From NCBI GenBank assembly GCA_015680685.1, contig MNCI01024231.1, forward strand, positions 82,108 to 146,107: 64,000 bases of DNA, in the 5' to 3' direction. Under the pieces are notes generated by a model. That model was not told the origin of the DNA. It saw only the letters and a list, made by a program, of their open reading frames with translations, and did not search any database. Each line of letters opens with the position of its first letter. Position 1 is the first letter of the stretch. This document shows positions 25,061-36,063 of this stretch, piece by piece. The translations under genes and the position numbers were made by a program. The DNA comes from Gnetum montanum. Its lineage: Eukaryota; Streptophyta; Gnetopsida; Gnetales; Gnetaceae.

Positions 25061-27380
25061 ATTTCTAACTACATTGATAGAGCAAGCGGTAACTAGGTTG
25101 AGGGTGGAGGGACATATACAATAGGATGATAAGGATAATATGGATGTGGGAACTTTCCTCTAGTAGATGGAAAATGAGTTCTATGATACTTTGAAGGGTA
25201 ATAGTGACACTAAAAAGAAGCTTTACTAAAAGAGTCCTAGGAAGACATTGGTTGCTAAACATAGTACGCATATGGATCTCGCTACTTGTAAGGGTATTTC
25301 TACCTTAGTGGTGGCATCCCCCATGACTATGGATGTTGCCACTATTGGTACTACTCATACGGTTGTGGTGGAGCTCCACCTAGATAGTAGGTTTGTTGTT
25401 GGTGAAACTACCTAGGATTGCCTTGAGAATAAGGTAATCGTCTAGGTGCCTATCTTCTTGCTAGTATAGGATTCAATGCATACACCCCAAACTCCTACAA
25501 GTGTAACATGATAGGGAAACATCTTGTAGGATGTTTGTATTGGTAGATGTCACATTAACCATCATCATCTGATTCTATCTCCACAACTCCTTTTACTATA
25601 GCAATTTTTCCCTTATCCCTTTCATAGGCATATTCAACTTCTCTCCACCTCTTGTAGTTATGATCTCTACTTTACTCTCTTGCTTCTCTTGTAATTTTTA
25701 GAGTAGTTTGGAATTTTTTTCCTAAATAGTTCCATAATTTAAGAACCTTAGTTGATATATCAAAAATAGATTTTTGGATTGGCAAGGTTTTTTGCTACAC
25801 CATCTCATCAAATGATAACTCCTTCTCATTCTTGCAAAATTGGACCTCCCTTTTCCTAATGGAAAGATCCTAAAAATATTCCTCAGCACTTTCTCATTTT
25901 CTTAACTTTCCTTATTATTTTTCTACCTACTTTATCAACCTTTGGATCTAATGGACTCTAAGTTTTGATAGTCTTCCTTAGGTATAAACCCCAAGAGTTC
26001 TTCTCATTTTTGAACTGAGTTCATCGATGATGTGGCAAAGTTGTTCCCACTGAAAATAACCATGACCAAGGCATTGGTATATGAGAGAAGAGTATATACC
26101 CATGGTGGCATCCAAGGAATCATATGTTCCTTGCTTCTATCCTTGTATCTATCTTCTTAGATTAGACACTTGGGAGTACATCTAATATTTATTATTAAAG
26201 AGCTCTAGCATTGTACTCCACCTGCGAATGGATTTCAGGTTCAAGGATTGATATTAGCATTCTACTTCCTTGATAAGTATCCTAGGAAATAGCTTTAATT
26301 TTTTATAATCATTTTCAATATTCTATAAGGCATAGGCATCATGAAAGTCTTAAATATGTGTTTGTGGATTAGAGTTATATCCCCCTCAAATTTGTGGATA
26401 TTGTTAATGTCAAGTTACTTGAGCCAATTATCTTTCACATGGCTGGTTGGAAATTTTACTACTTCTACAATGTTTAGAATGATCCAAGTTACTAGAAAAT
26501 GCTCATCATCATCATTATTTTAATAATGCATATGTTGTCCTTTGCTACCCTTTCATTCATGATGGTCTCTACGATTATCATTATTCCATTGTTCACCTTC
26601 ATCATGGTTGATCTTTCTATAACATCTGTCAGAACCAAAAGAGGAAGAAGAACATGCAAATGAAGAGGGCAAAGAGGAAGGAGGACTACCACCATCATGG
26701 TATCTACCACCTCCACTATGCTTGTCACAGGCACATTTGTCAACTTTCTTGTCATCTTAATGCTTGCCTAAGCCCCTACTTTGACTTCTAGTTTTGCTTG
26801 AACTTGGATTGTTGATAGTATACTATAGATTAAGGTTCAAGCCCCTATCACCAATATCAAGGGATGAAGAATATTCATGGTGAAAACCCCCAGAGGAAGG
26901 ATCCACATTGTTTTTTTGATTTAGTAGGAACAAAGGGTTTGCAAACCATTTTTCCTTCAAAGCCTCATGATGCTTCTCTTAGTGTCGATCTCTCCTGCAT
27001 TATGTTTTAGTGGGATGGTAGTCTCAATAGTCATGGTCATGCACAACATACTCTTTTGAAGATCTTGTATACCCAACCTCCTAAGAGTTTGGAGTAGAAT
27101 CTTGGACATAGATTGATCAAGAGGCATTACAATTTTGGGCTCCATATCTCACCATCACATCCTAATGTAGGATGAAGGTGAAGTTAGGCATATACTCATC
27201 TAGATGAGTATATACCACCCTGCATTCTTGAGGCACTAGTAGTTTAGTATTATTGCATCTGTGAGAAGAAGAGATTTTGTAATTAGAATAAGATATCAAT
27301 GTGCCTAAATTATTATATTTATTTTTATAATGATTTTTTACCTTAGGGTTCATCCAACGACGTTAATAATTTTCACTATG
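25061..27380 (-). pseudogene. Element H gag
   Basis: This is the gag gene of an Athila-like element, heavily decayed. The N-terminal part near 27160-27353 contains YTHLDEYMPNFTFILH, shared with 28650-28690 and 40240-40270. Charged H/D-rich repeats lie at 26500-26750 and the Q/P-rich end at 25300-25450, including a CATGGGGGATGCC word on the - strand. It precedes pol and follows the primer site, as expected. Confidence 0.78.
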
Positions 27381-27396
27381 CTTCAAACAAAAGAAG

Positions 27397-27414
27397 TCCC
27401 TAGTAATGGCATCA
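27397..27414 (-). other. Primer binding site of element H (tRNA-Asp type)
   Basis: The - strand reads TGATGCCATTACTAGGGA one base inside the LTR. Plant tRNA-Asp(GUC) has a 3' end whose complement begins TGGCGCCGTTGCCGGGG (from general knowledge). By hand count 11 of 17 positions match and all six differences are C to T or G to A. Confidence 0.75.
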
Positions 27415-27415
27415 A

Positions 27416-28296
27416 TGATGAGCAAAGAATACCCCTATGCTCAACCATACAAATCACTAAGCATTCGCGTGTGATCTAGCTAAATTCTATGAACCATTTG
27501 TCTTCTAGTACACTAGCCTCTAGGAAGTAAGTTTTTCCTAATAGTAATTTGTTGTCTTTCCAATTACACTTGTGATATGCAAAGGTATGGTTAAGTGTAA
27601 TTGAGGTGTATGATTTTTATTATTTTTATGTTTTATGTTTTGGATTCTTAAAATAAGGGATGAAATTAATGAATTAATATAATTGGTAATTTAATCTAAC
27701 TAACCAATGTCTAACTAATCCTAACATAAGCACTTGGTCCCACTTTTCAGACATCCTAAACACATATAATGTTACTAGGTTACCAAACATTAAGTGTTAT
27801 TGGGATTACCAAGCATCATGTGCATGCTTGAAGTGTTCATACTTACGTGATTAATTAATTACTATTTAATCTAGCTAAATTTTGCTTAATTAATTAAATC
27901 ATTAAAGGAAATTACATAAAACATTAAATGCACAAAGAAAATATTTAATCTAGCTAAACTGTTGCAAGGTTTATTAGAAAGCTCATCTTTATTATCACAC
28001 ACACTACCATGCTTAATTACAATAGTGCCCGAATAAAGATCTATACACTCAATGACTCCTAGTATGAGCACTTGAAAAAATATTCTAACTCTGGGGAAGA
28101 AAAATTGCAAGAGCTCTACTACACTATGACCAAAGACTACCACACCATGTACCCAAGTGTTATATTTATAGGCTGACACACATTTGGCAACATCAAATAT
28201 CCGACATTGATTTTTGATCCCTGATATTAGGTATATGATATTAGGGCTCTGACATTAGATATCTGATATTAGAGCTAAACAAAATACACTTCATCA
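27416..28296 (-). repeat. 5' LTR of element H
   Basis: It runs TGATGAGCAAAG to CACTTCATCA, 881 bp. It matches the 3' LTR at 5135-5974. A - strand TATA box (TATAAATATA) lies at 28161-28170. Between the TATA box and the LTR start (28180-28280) lies a run of related words around GATATTAG, a variable upstream part that differs among LTR copies. Confidence 0.9.
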
Positions 28297-28301
28297 CCTA
28301 G
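28297..28301. other. Right target site duplication of element H (CCTAG)
   Basis: This is identical to 5130-5134. Confidence 0.9.
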
Positions 28302-28399
28302 TGTACTTGGAGATCTAAATTCTCCAAAATTCGATCAGATCACTTAGTGAATGCTAGTAATTTGTATGGTTGGGTGTAGGGGCTGCTCATTTATCATCA
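28302..28399 (+). repeat. LTR-A, 3' portion
   Basis: The last 98 bp of LTR-A resume here after H and end ATCATCA at 28399. They align with 39899-39991 of LTR-B, including GTATGGTTGGG and the final TCATCA. Confidence 0.88.
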
Positions 28400-28400
28400 T

Positions 28401-28418
28401 TGGCATCATTGCTAGGAC
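28401..28418 (+). other. Primer binding site of second Athila-like unit (tRNA-Asp type)
   Basis: TGGCATCATTGCTAGGAC lies one base after LTR-A. It fits the tRNA-Asp complement with six differences in 17 positions, all of the C to T or G to A type. Confidence 0.78.
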
Positions 28419-28469
28419 TTTATTTAGGCCTTGTGCGCTATCTAGGATTTAGTAAAATTATTTAAAAAT

Positions 28470-30750
28470 GTTGTGAACCTTAAAGACACAATGATTAAGA
28501 ATAATAATAATATTAATGAGCACACTAATTTTCCTTTCAAAGCTAAAATGGCTTCTTCTCACAGGGCTAATTCTTTGTCATCATTCAAGCATACATCTAA
28601 TCAACAAAGGCATGAAGGTTAAAATCAACTAGTGCCTTAGTAATTCAAATTTGTATATACTCATCCCAATGAGTATGTGCCAAATTTAACCTTTATACTA
28701 CATCAAGTTGAATAGCTGTGGTGGAGGGACATGGAGGGCAACATCATGTTACTTCCCAACTGATCATTTCTTGTAATGCTGCTCCAAACTCTTATGAGGT
28801 TGAAAATCTATGAGCACAATGTTGAATATGTTATGTAGGACCAAGACTATCGTCTCACTAAGGCACAACAAAAAAAAAGATCAACAACATGGGACACATC
28901 ATAAAGCATCAAAGGAGAAATGATTCAATAATTGCTTATTCCTTCTAGGCCAAAAAGGAGAGGATTCCATTTTTAGGGGTTCTTAATTCACTGACTCTCC
29001 TCCCCTTTGCTTTGATGATGGGAGCCTAAACCATAATTTACAATCTACTATAAATAATTCTAGTTAGAGCAAGAATGGGTTCCATGATCATGGGGACTCC
29101 AAAGGTGGGAATCAAGGTAGGAACGTGGATAAACATGATGATCATGGCCATGATTGAAGAAGATAGGGTAGCAAGCACTATGTTGGTGGTAGCTCTCCTA
29201 TCTCTTCTCTACCTTCCACATCCTATTCTTCCTTCTCTAGCTGTAATGAGAGCTGTAAAGAATGTGACCATGATAGAGGTGATCAATGAGACAAAGATGA
29301 TCATAGGGCCCACTAGACTAGTAGAGATCACCGATGTAGGTAATGAAGGGAGGTCCACCACCATAAAAGGAGAGGAAATAGAGGGCATCATGGACATCAT
29401 GGACATCATAGAGGCTATGACCATGATGAGTCATTTTTTGCAACAAGGAACATCTTGAACATTATAGGGTTTGTGAGAATACCAACAAGGCATGTGAAAG
29501 ATAGTAGAATTAAATGGTTGAATATGAACAATATCCCCAATTTTGAAGGGTGATATAACTCAAATCCACAGAATGATCTTCAATCCTTTCATGATACATG
29601 TGCCTAGTAGAATGTTGAAAATAGATGGCAAAAGTTAAAGTTATTTCCAAGGATTCTCATTAAACAAGATAGATGCTGGTACCAATCCTTAGAACTAGAA
29701 TCAACCATACGTTAGAGTACGATGGTTGAGCTCTTCAATAATAAGTATCAAACATACTTCTAAGTATCCAATCTGAGAAAGTAGATCCAAGGATGGAAAT
29801 AAGGAACACATGAACCCTTGAATGCAATGATAGGCAATAAATATTCTCTCTTTTATAGATGTCTTCACCATGTTATTCTCCAAGGGAGTATCTTTGGCAT
29901 ATCATAGATTGGCTCCAAATAGAACTGAGAAGAATTCATGGGATCTATGCCCAAGGGAGACTTTCATCACCTAGAGACCATCAGATTTAAAGGCTAATAG
30001 AGTAAGTTTCCAAAGAAGAAGAAGAGTTGAGAAAAAGGAGAAGTGTGAAAGAATATAACCACGATTCTTCCATCCACAAAAGAGAGGTTTGGTTCTATGA
30101 TAATGAGGAGGAACTACTTAATAAAGTGGTGGAACGAAAGACCTTGCTAATTTAAAAGTATATTTCTAAAATTTTGGCTAAGATATACAAAATGTGGAAC
30201 TCTTTGGATGAGTAGTTCCAAGCTACTCTGAAAATAGTAGAGGAATCCAAGGAGCAAAGTAGTGATGATGATCATAGGAGAAGGAAGCTAAATGTACCCA
30301 CCAAAAGGGTAAGGGCAAGGCTGCTATAGTAGAGGAGGCTATAGACTCCAAATCAGATGATGATTTTGGGTGTAACATTTGCCACTATGAACATCCTAAT
30401 GGATGTTTTTCCATTATGTCGCACTTGTAGGAGTCTATGGTGTATGCTCTAAATCTTAGACTAGCAAGAAGGAAAGCACCTAAAAGGTTGTAGGCAACCC
30501 TAGGCAATTTAACCAAGAACAAGCCTACTATCCAAGTGGAGCTCCATCACAACCTTATGAGCAATATCATCAGTGGCAGCACCCAAAGTCATGGGGGATG
30601 CCACCACCAAGGTAATAGCATCCATACTGGTAGCTTTATCCATATGGATACTATGTTCAACAACCCATTTCTTTGCGTGACTCTTCCAGTCATGCCTCAT
30701 TCTAGCATCACCACTACCCTCTTGAATACCTCAAAGCCTAATCTCTAAGA
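28470..30750 (+). pseudogene. Gag of second Athila-like unit
   Basis: The frame starts after the primer site with an N-rich stretch, then YTHPNEYVPNLTFILH (28654-28701), an H/D/R-rich middle (29060-29430), the conserved gag core with IKWLNMNNIPNFEG (about 29509-29550), FPRILIK and WYQSLELES, and a nucleocapsid-like CNICHYEHPNGC at about 30372-30407. A Q/P-rich tail ends near 30620. It is broken by many TAG/TAA stops and frame changes. The core matches 41086-41360 in the third unit and 50000-49880 in D. Confidence 0.85.
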
Positions 30751-31069
30751 GGAGAATGTCCATCTACCCATTACCCTTCTCATGCTTTTACACATTTCCC
30801 TCTACCCTTAACTTATTTACCACTTACTCTACCAATGCAATAAGAAATTCGAACCCAGCCATAGCAATGTAATGCCACCAAGGCTATTCACTTACAATTG
30901 ACTCCTCAGTCAAGTGTTTTGGAAAATAAACCTTGAAAGAGATCCTTCTTCTAAATCAATAGTCCTATGAAGCCCTTATAGGCACACATGGCTAATATCC
31001 CTACTTCTCCCTCATCCTCTAAATAATCTTTTGATCCCCCTTCAAACTAAACACCTCTAAAGATCCATA

Positions 31070-34000
31070 CTATCATGTTAACCTATGCAGTCTTTGATTG
31101 GATTAAGGTTGGTCACCTTCCTAGGAAAAGAACTGATTCTAGGAGTCCCCTAATCTATTTGAAAATCACTAGGAATAAGCCATGCAAGGCTCTTCTAAAC
31201 TCAATTTTTGGTATGAATTTGATTTCACATGAGATGTATAAAGCCTGGAACCTACCTTCTTTCAAGAAGAGCAGCATTCATCTAGAGTTGGCAAATCAAT
31301 CCATCACCATTCCTTTGAAGCTGGTGGAGTATATGATGATCACTTTTTGTTGCTAGTCTTATCCTAATAATTTCTTGGTGATTCAAGTTGAAAACTACAA
31401 AGGAAACTTCCTAATCATCATGGGAAGGGCTTGGCTAAGCACCATTGATGCATAGCTTGGCATCAAAGACCTTTCCTTGGAAATTTCCAAGGAAAATGAT
31501 TTTGGAAAGATAGAGAGAAAGAAAGTTCCATGCATCATGTACAATGACATAAGATGCAATAATGTGCAAAATTTATGGTCCATAAAAAGTACATCTATCA
31601 CAACTAGCAAATAGTATGTAGATGTGACAAAAATTCAAAGGTTCCTATATGCAGTAGCCACAAAGTAGGAGGGCACCCAGTGGCTAACAAGTAATCCTAA
31701 AATTAATTTAATAATATGAATGGAACAAATTAAGAGTCAAATGAGTGCCTATGTTGAAGGCATGGATGAACTGAAGCAAGTTCATCACCAACACTTTGAT
31801 GATGAACCTGATGACACCAACTAGGAAAAGTTGGAAATCCTTGAGAACTTTAGGGAGGAGCCCCTAGAGTTATAATTAATGCTAATCTTGCTCCTAAAAA
31901 AAAAGAGAAGTTGTTAAAGGTGGTCAAAAAATGGCCAATATCCTTCACCTGGTCATTTCATGAATTTATTAGAATTTATCCATGGATATCCCAACACCAC
32001 ATCTATAAAATGCCTCCATGAAGCCAAAGAGGTAGCCATAGCGACAATTGAGCTACAAACTAAAGTAATCAAAGAGAAAATTGAACAACTCCTCAAGGTA
32101 GGATTCATCTATCCCATTGTAGATAGCGAGTGGGTTAGCCCACTTATGATTGTTCCAAAGAAAGATGGTAAGTGGAGGATTTATATTAACTTCTAGCTAT
32201 TGAACATGGCAACATACAAAGATCATTTTCCATTACCATTTGTGGATTAGGTGTTGGACACCATCTCTAGGCATTTCTATTACAAATTTTTGGATGGTTA
32301 TAGTGATTATAACCAAATCCAAATTGACCTAAAGAATTAGGCCAAAACAACATTCATAAGTCCCTAGGGGACTTTTGCATTCAAAAAAATGTTATTTGGT
32401 CTATGCAATGCCCATGTAACCTTCCAGTGCCTTATCTTGAGCACTTTTCAACAATAGATTGGTAGTGGGATAAAAGCCTTCATGGATGAATTCTCCACCT
32501 ATGGGGCTACATTTGAGCAAGACCTAGACTACTTTGAGCAAGTGCTCAATAGGTGTTTGGAGACCAACCTTCAAATCAATTGGAAAAAGAGCCATATGAT
32601 GTTCCAAGAGGGCATTATTTTGGGGCATAGAATATCACAAGTAGGGATTGAGGTTGAAACTGAGAAAATAAGGGTCATTTAAGGAATTACCCATTAACTA
32701 AAACTATCAAAGATGTCCAGTCATTTCTTGGTCATACTAATACTACTAGTGCTCCATAAAGAATTTCTCTAAGATCATTAAACTATTGCTGGTTCTTATA
32801 AAGAAGGATGCTTCATTTTTCTAAACTGAGAAATTCAATAATTCATTCCATCAACTCAAGAAAAAGGTCATAGAAACTCTAATTCTATGAGCAGCTTATT
32901 GGTCTAGACCATTTCATATCATGACAGATGCTTCTAATTATGCTTTGAGATCCATGCTAACATAGTTAGATGATCAGAAACATCCTTACTATGTACACTA
33001 TGTAAGATAGAGCATTGTGGATGCATAGCTAAATTACACCACAACAAAGAAAGAATTGATGGTGGTGGTGTATGCCTTCAAGAAATTCAGGAACTATGTG
33101 CTTGGGTACAAGGTGTTTGTGCACATGGATCACAATGTAATCTAGTACCTTATGAACAAACCAACAATGAGACCCCATGTCATATTGATTGGTGATCTTA
33201 TAAAAATTTGATCTCGCAATGGTAGATTGAAAGAGAACTAAGAGCGTGATCACCAACCACTTGTCTCAGTTGATAAGGGATAACAAAGAGGAGAAAAGCC
33301 TACTTTCTGATTAGTTTCCTAATGAAATCCTCTTTTCTAGTGTTATAAATGAACAAGTTCCCACTAAACCTAACTAGTATGATGGCATTCTCACCTATCT
33401 TCTCAGCTAGGATATGTCACAAGATCTGGACAACAATAAGAAACAACAATTTCTTCACCAGGAAAAATGCTTCATGGAGATCAATAGACAACTTAACAAG
33501 ATGTGCATTGATGGTCTAGTTCGTTGGTGTGTTCCCAATACTGATCAACTACACATTCTTTAAGATGCTCACAAGGGTCCTTGAGGGAGCCACTATATTA
33601 GAAGATGCATAGCCATTAAGATCCTAATTCTAGAATATTATTGGCCAACACTTCTCAAGGACAATCCCTAATTTGTATGCTTTTATGATTACTGCCAATA
33701 TGATGGTGTGATGACTACTCATATGGAGAGATCTCAATAGTGGATCCAACCACTTGAACCCTTTGACATCTAAGGTAATAACTTCATGGTTCCCATCACA
33801 TCCATGTCAAATGGAAAGATGTACATCATAGTTGTTGTTAACTATTCTATGAAATGTGTAGAAGCAATAGCAATCATTGACTGTACATCTTCTACATTTC
33901 CTTGATTTGTACAAAAAATGTTGTAAATAGGTTTGGGGTGCCATGTGCATTGATTTCTAATAATGGTACTAATTTTACAGGCACCACCTTTTGAAGGCTC

Positions 34001-34730
34001 ATTTAACTCCTAGGGGTAGAACATAAATTAACAACACCTTACCACCCCTAGGCGAATAGTTAGGCTAAGGTCACAAATAGGTAACAAGAACAATTATCAA
34101 ATATAAAAGATATTGGAGCACTAAAATTAATGATGCCCTTTAGGCCTACCACTCATCCTAGAAAATCCCTATAGGTTACTCTCCTTATGAGCTTGTGTAT
34201 GGAAAATTGTCAAGTCTTCCTATTTAGTTCGAGCTCCATACACTTTCAATGGCTTGTGACCTTGACCTTGACCTTAGTTTAGCATAGAAGAAAATACTAA
34301 TAAACCTCAATGTTCTTAATGAGAATCAATTGGTGGTCCTATCCTTGAATGAAGTACACAAGACATTCAACAAGCAATGTCATAACCTCAAAATAAGAAA
34401 GGTAAATTTTTAACCAGGAGATAAGGTCCTTTATTAGAAACCCCACACATGTGCCACAAAGAATTAAGTTTCAAACATTATGGAAAGGGCCTTACATCAT
34501 CCATGAAACCTTTCTTTATGGGGCCATGGTGATAGAAAAACCTAAAAGTCTAAATAAAAAACTGCTAATCAACATACAACAAATTAAACATTTCCATAAA
34601 CTTAAGAGAGCTAGTGACCAAAAAACCTCAATAGATGGACAAGTGCTTGTAATTTTTGAATCTTCTCCTTACAACTTATTCATGGGGGAGATCGCCATCC
34701 ATGCTAAATCATACAAAGTGGCTTTTTAGT
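31070..34730 (+). pseudogene. Pol of second Athila-like unit
   Basis: Protease-like part: 31075-31640, opening with a DWIKVGHLPRK word. RT: about 31955-32700 with VGFIYPIVDSEWVSPLMIV, then DHFPLPF, and a catalytic box FMDEFS at 32479-32496 (second aspartate replaced by glutamate). RNase H: about 32900-33300 with MTDASNYAL and HYVLGY-like words. Integrase: about 33490-34480 with EYYWPTLLK and MKCVEAIAI. The C-terminal part at 34451-34729 ends in the SPYNLFMGEIAIHA region. RT words YNQIQ and DHFPLPF agree with the Athila branch, as does the tRNA-Asp primer site. Numerous stops and frameshifts make it inactive. Confidence 0.9.
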
Positions 34731-36063
34731 TTTTCATTTTTTCTTGTTTTTCACCATTTTTTATTTTACATTATCTTTAGTATGTTTTATTTTTCTTGCA
34801 TATTTTACAATTTCAAGGCACATCCATTAAACTCAATAACAGGCTACAAGCACTAGTTATGGGACTAGAAAGACATGTTACCCATGACTGAAGGTTTCCT
34901 CTAATTAAGGCCCCATCTCACTTCCTACTAGAATGCTTGTGTCTTGAGGGGGTGGACTGGCCTTAGAGTGTTGATATGAAATCACTAAAAGTGGTTGGTT
35001 TTAATTTGGACTAAGGTTGGTTGTTATCAAGTCATATTAACAATGAAAAACATAAGACACTTAATGTGACCATGATTTGGGACTCCATTCCACCTTCTCT
35101 CTCATTCGCTATTGCTTCTCATAATTCACCTCACTACTGGTTTCTCATTGTTTCATTCAATGTCTTAGTTTGATGTGTGGAAATTCTTAGGTAGTTTCTT
35201 ACAAGATTTAGTCCTTCACTTTTCACAATCATTAATCACCCATGAAGCCGATGAACTCCTTGGTTTAAAGGCATGTAATGGCATTAAGGGCATGAGCCCA
35301 CTATGGGAAGGAACCACTTGCATACCTCTTGGTTAGGCTAGTTAAGTTCCTTATCCTTAGGAATTTTCACATCCCATCAATTACATCTAGCTATAAACTC
35401 CTTTGAATGATCTATCTAATCCTCTTCCACTATTTCATCATGTTCGTGACATTTCTAGGTCTCCAAAAACATTTATTTCATGCTTAAACTCTTTGTTTTA
35501 GTCATTATTTTTTAAAAGTACAAAAACCTTTTTATCGGCTCCATCAACAGGATCTCGTAGACAGAGGTGACCACATCAATGGGATCCCATTGACACCCCC
35601 AAAAATCCTATAAATATCAGCAAACACTTATTGATTTTTACACATTTGCTTACAAACTAGTAAGAGCTTTTACATTTTTTTACAGCCCAAAACCTTCCAG
35701 AGCCCATAACTTTCAAATTTTTTGTTTGATTATCCTTGTTCTTCAATCCTGCAACTATCAAATATATGCTCTACATCATGGGGACCATAAAATCTTAAGT
35801 TTTGATGAAAATTGTTTTGAAATTTTTCTAACTCACACAAGGGTTTAATGAATAAAATAACATTAAAATCATCAATTTATGAAAGTTAAACCCTTCTAAC
35901 AAACTTTGGTAGCCATATTAATCAAATAATATCAAAATAATATTAAAATAATCAATCTGCCATGGTCACAACTAAACTAGGTATAACTAATTAATGAGAT
36001 AAGGTATCTAAATGTTATAAGTTACACATCACATACTAATCCTTGGTTCTTTTCTAATCACAA
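34731..36063 (+). other. Conserved noncoding spacer between pol and env-like ORF
   Basis: A T-rich tract (34727-34810) follows pol directly. Then comes sequence conserved in H (6530-8058) and D (46800-48100), for example GGACTCCATTCCACC with CTCTCTCATTCG at 35081-35110. No protein is recognisable. At 35540-35620 there is a short promoter-like block with words resembling the LTR upstream region (ATCAATGGGATCCCATTGA) and a TATA box. Confidence 0.7.
35607..35617 (+). promoter_or_regulatory. Possible internal TATA box upstream of env-like ORF
   Basis: CCTATAAATAT lies about 455 bp before the ATG at 36064. The LTR TATA boxes of the family have the same core (CCTATAAATG at 4500). Element D has an ATATAAATA at a similar distance before its own copy of the ORF. 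This suggests a separate transcript for the third ORF. Confidence 0.45.

Larger units (their letters stand above)
5135..28296 (-). mobile_element. Element H, Athila-like retrotransposon inserted in LTR-A
   Basis: H is bounded by LTRs (5135-5974 and 27416-28296) and by the 5 bp duplication CCTAG. On the - strand it reads 5' LTR, tRNA-Asp type primer site, gag, pol, a conserved T-rich spacer, and 3' LTR. Without the chromovirus G inserted in it, H is about 9.4 kb. The env-like ORF expected between the spacer and the 3' LTR is gone: only about 150 bp of 3' untranslated sequence is left beside the LTR. Pol has an internal deletion near 22740. H is closely related to the + strand array it landed in and to element D, so the family was inserting into itself. 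Confidence 0.9.

Noticed and set aside
27397-28418. Genuine tRNA-Asp gene fragments
   Set aside because: The matches are limited to 17-18 bases next to LTR edges, as expected for primer sites; no cloverleaf is present.
29075-29458. 127-codon frame rich in methionine and isoleucine
   Set aside because: It is a shadow of the H/D/R-rich part of gag read in the wrong frame (ATGATG-type codons).
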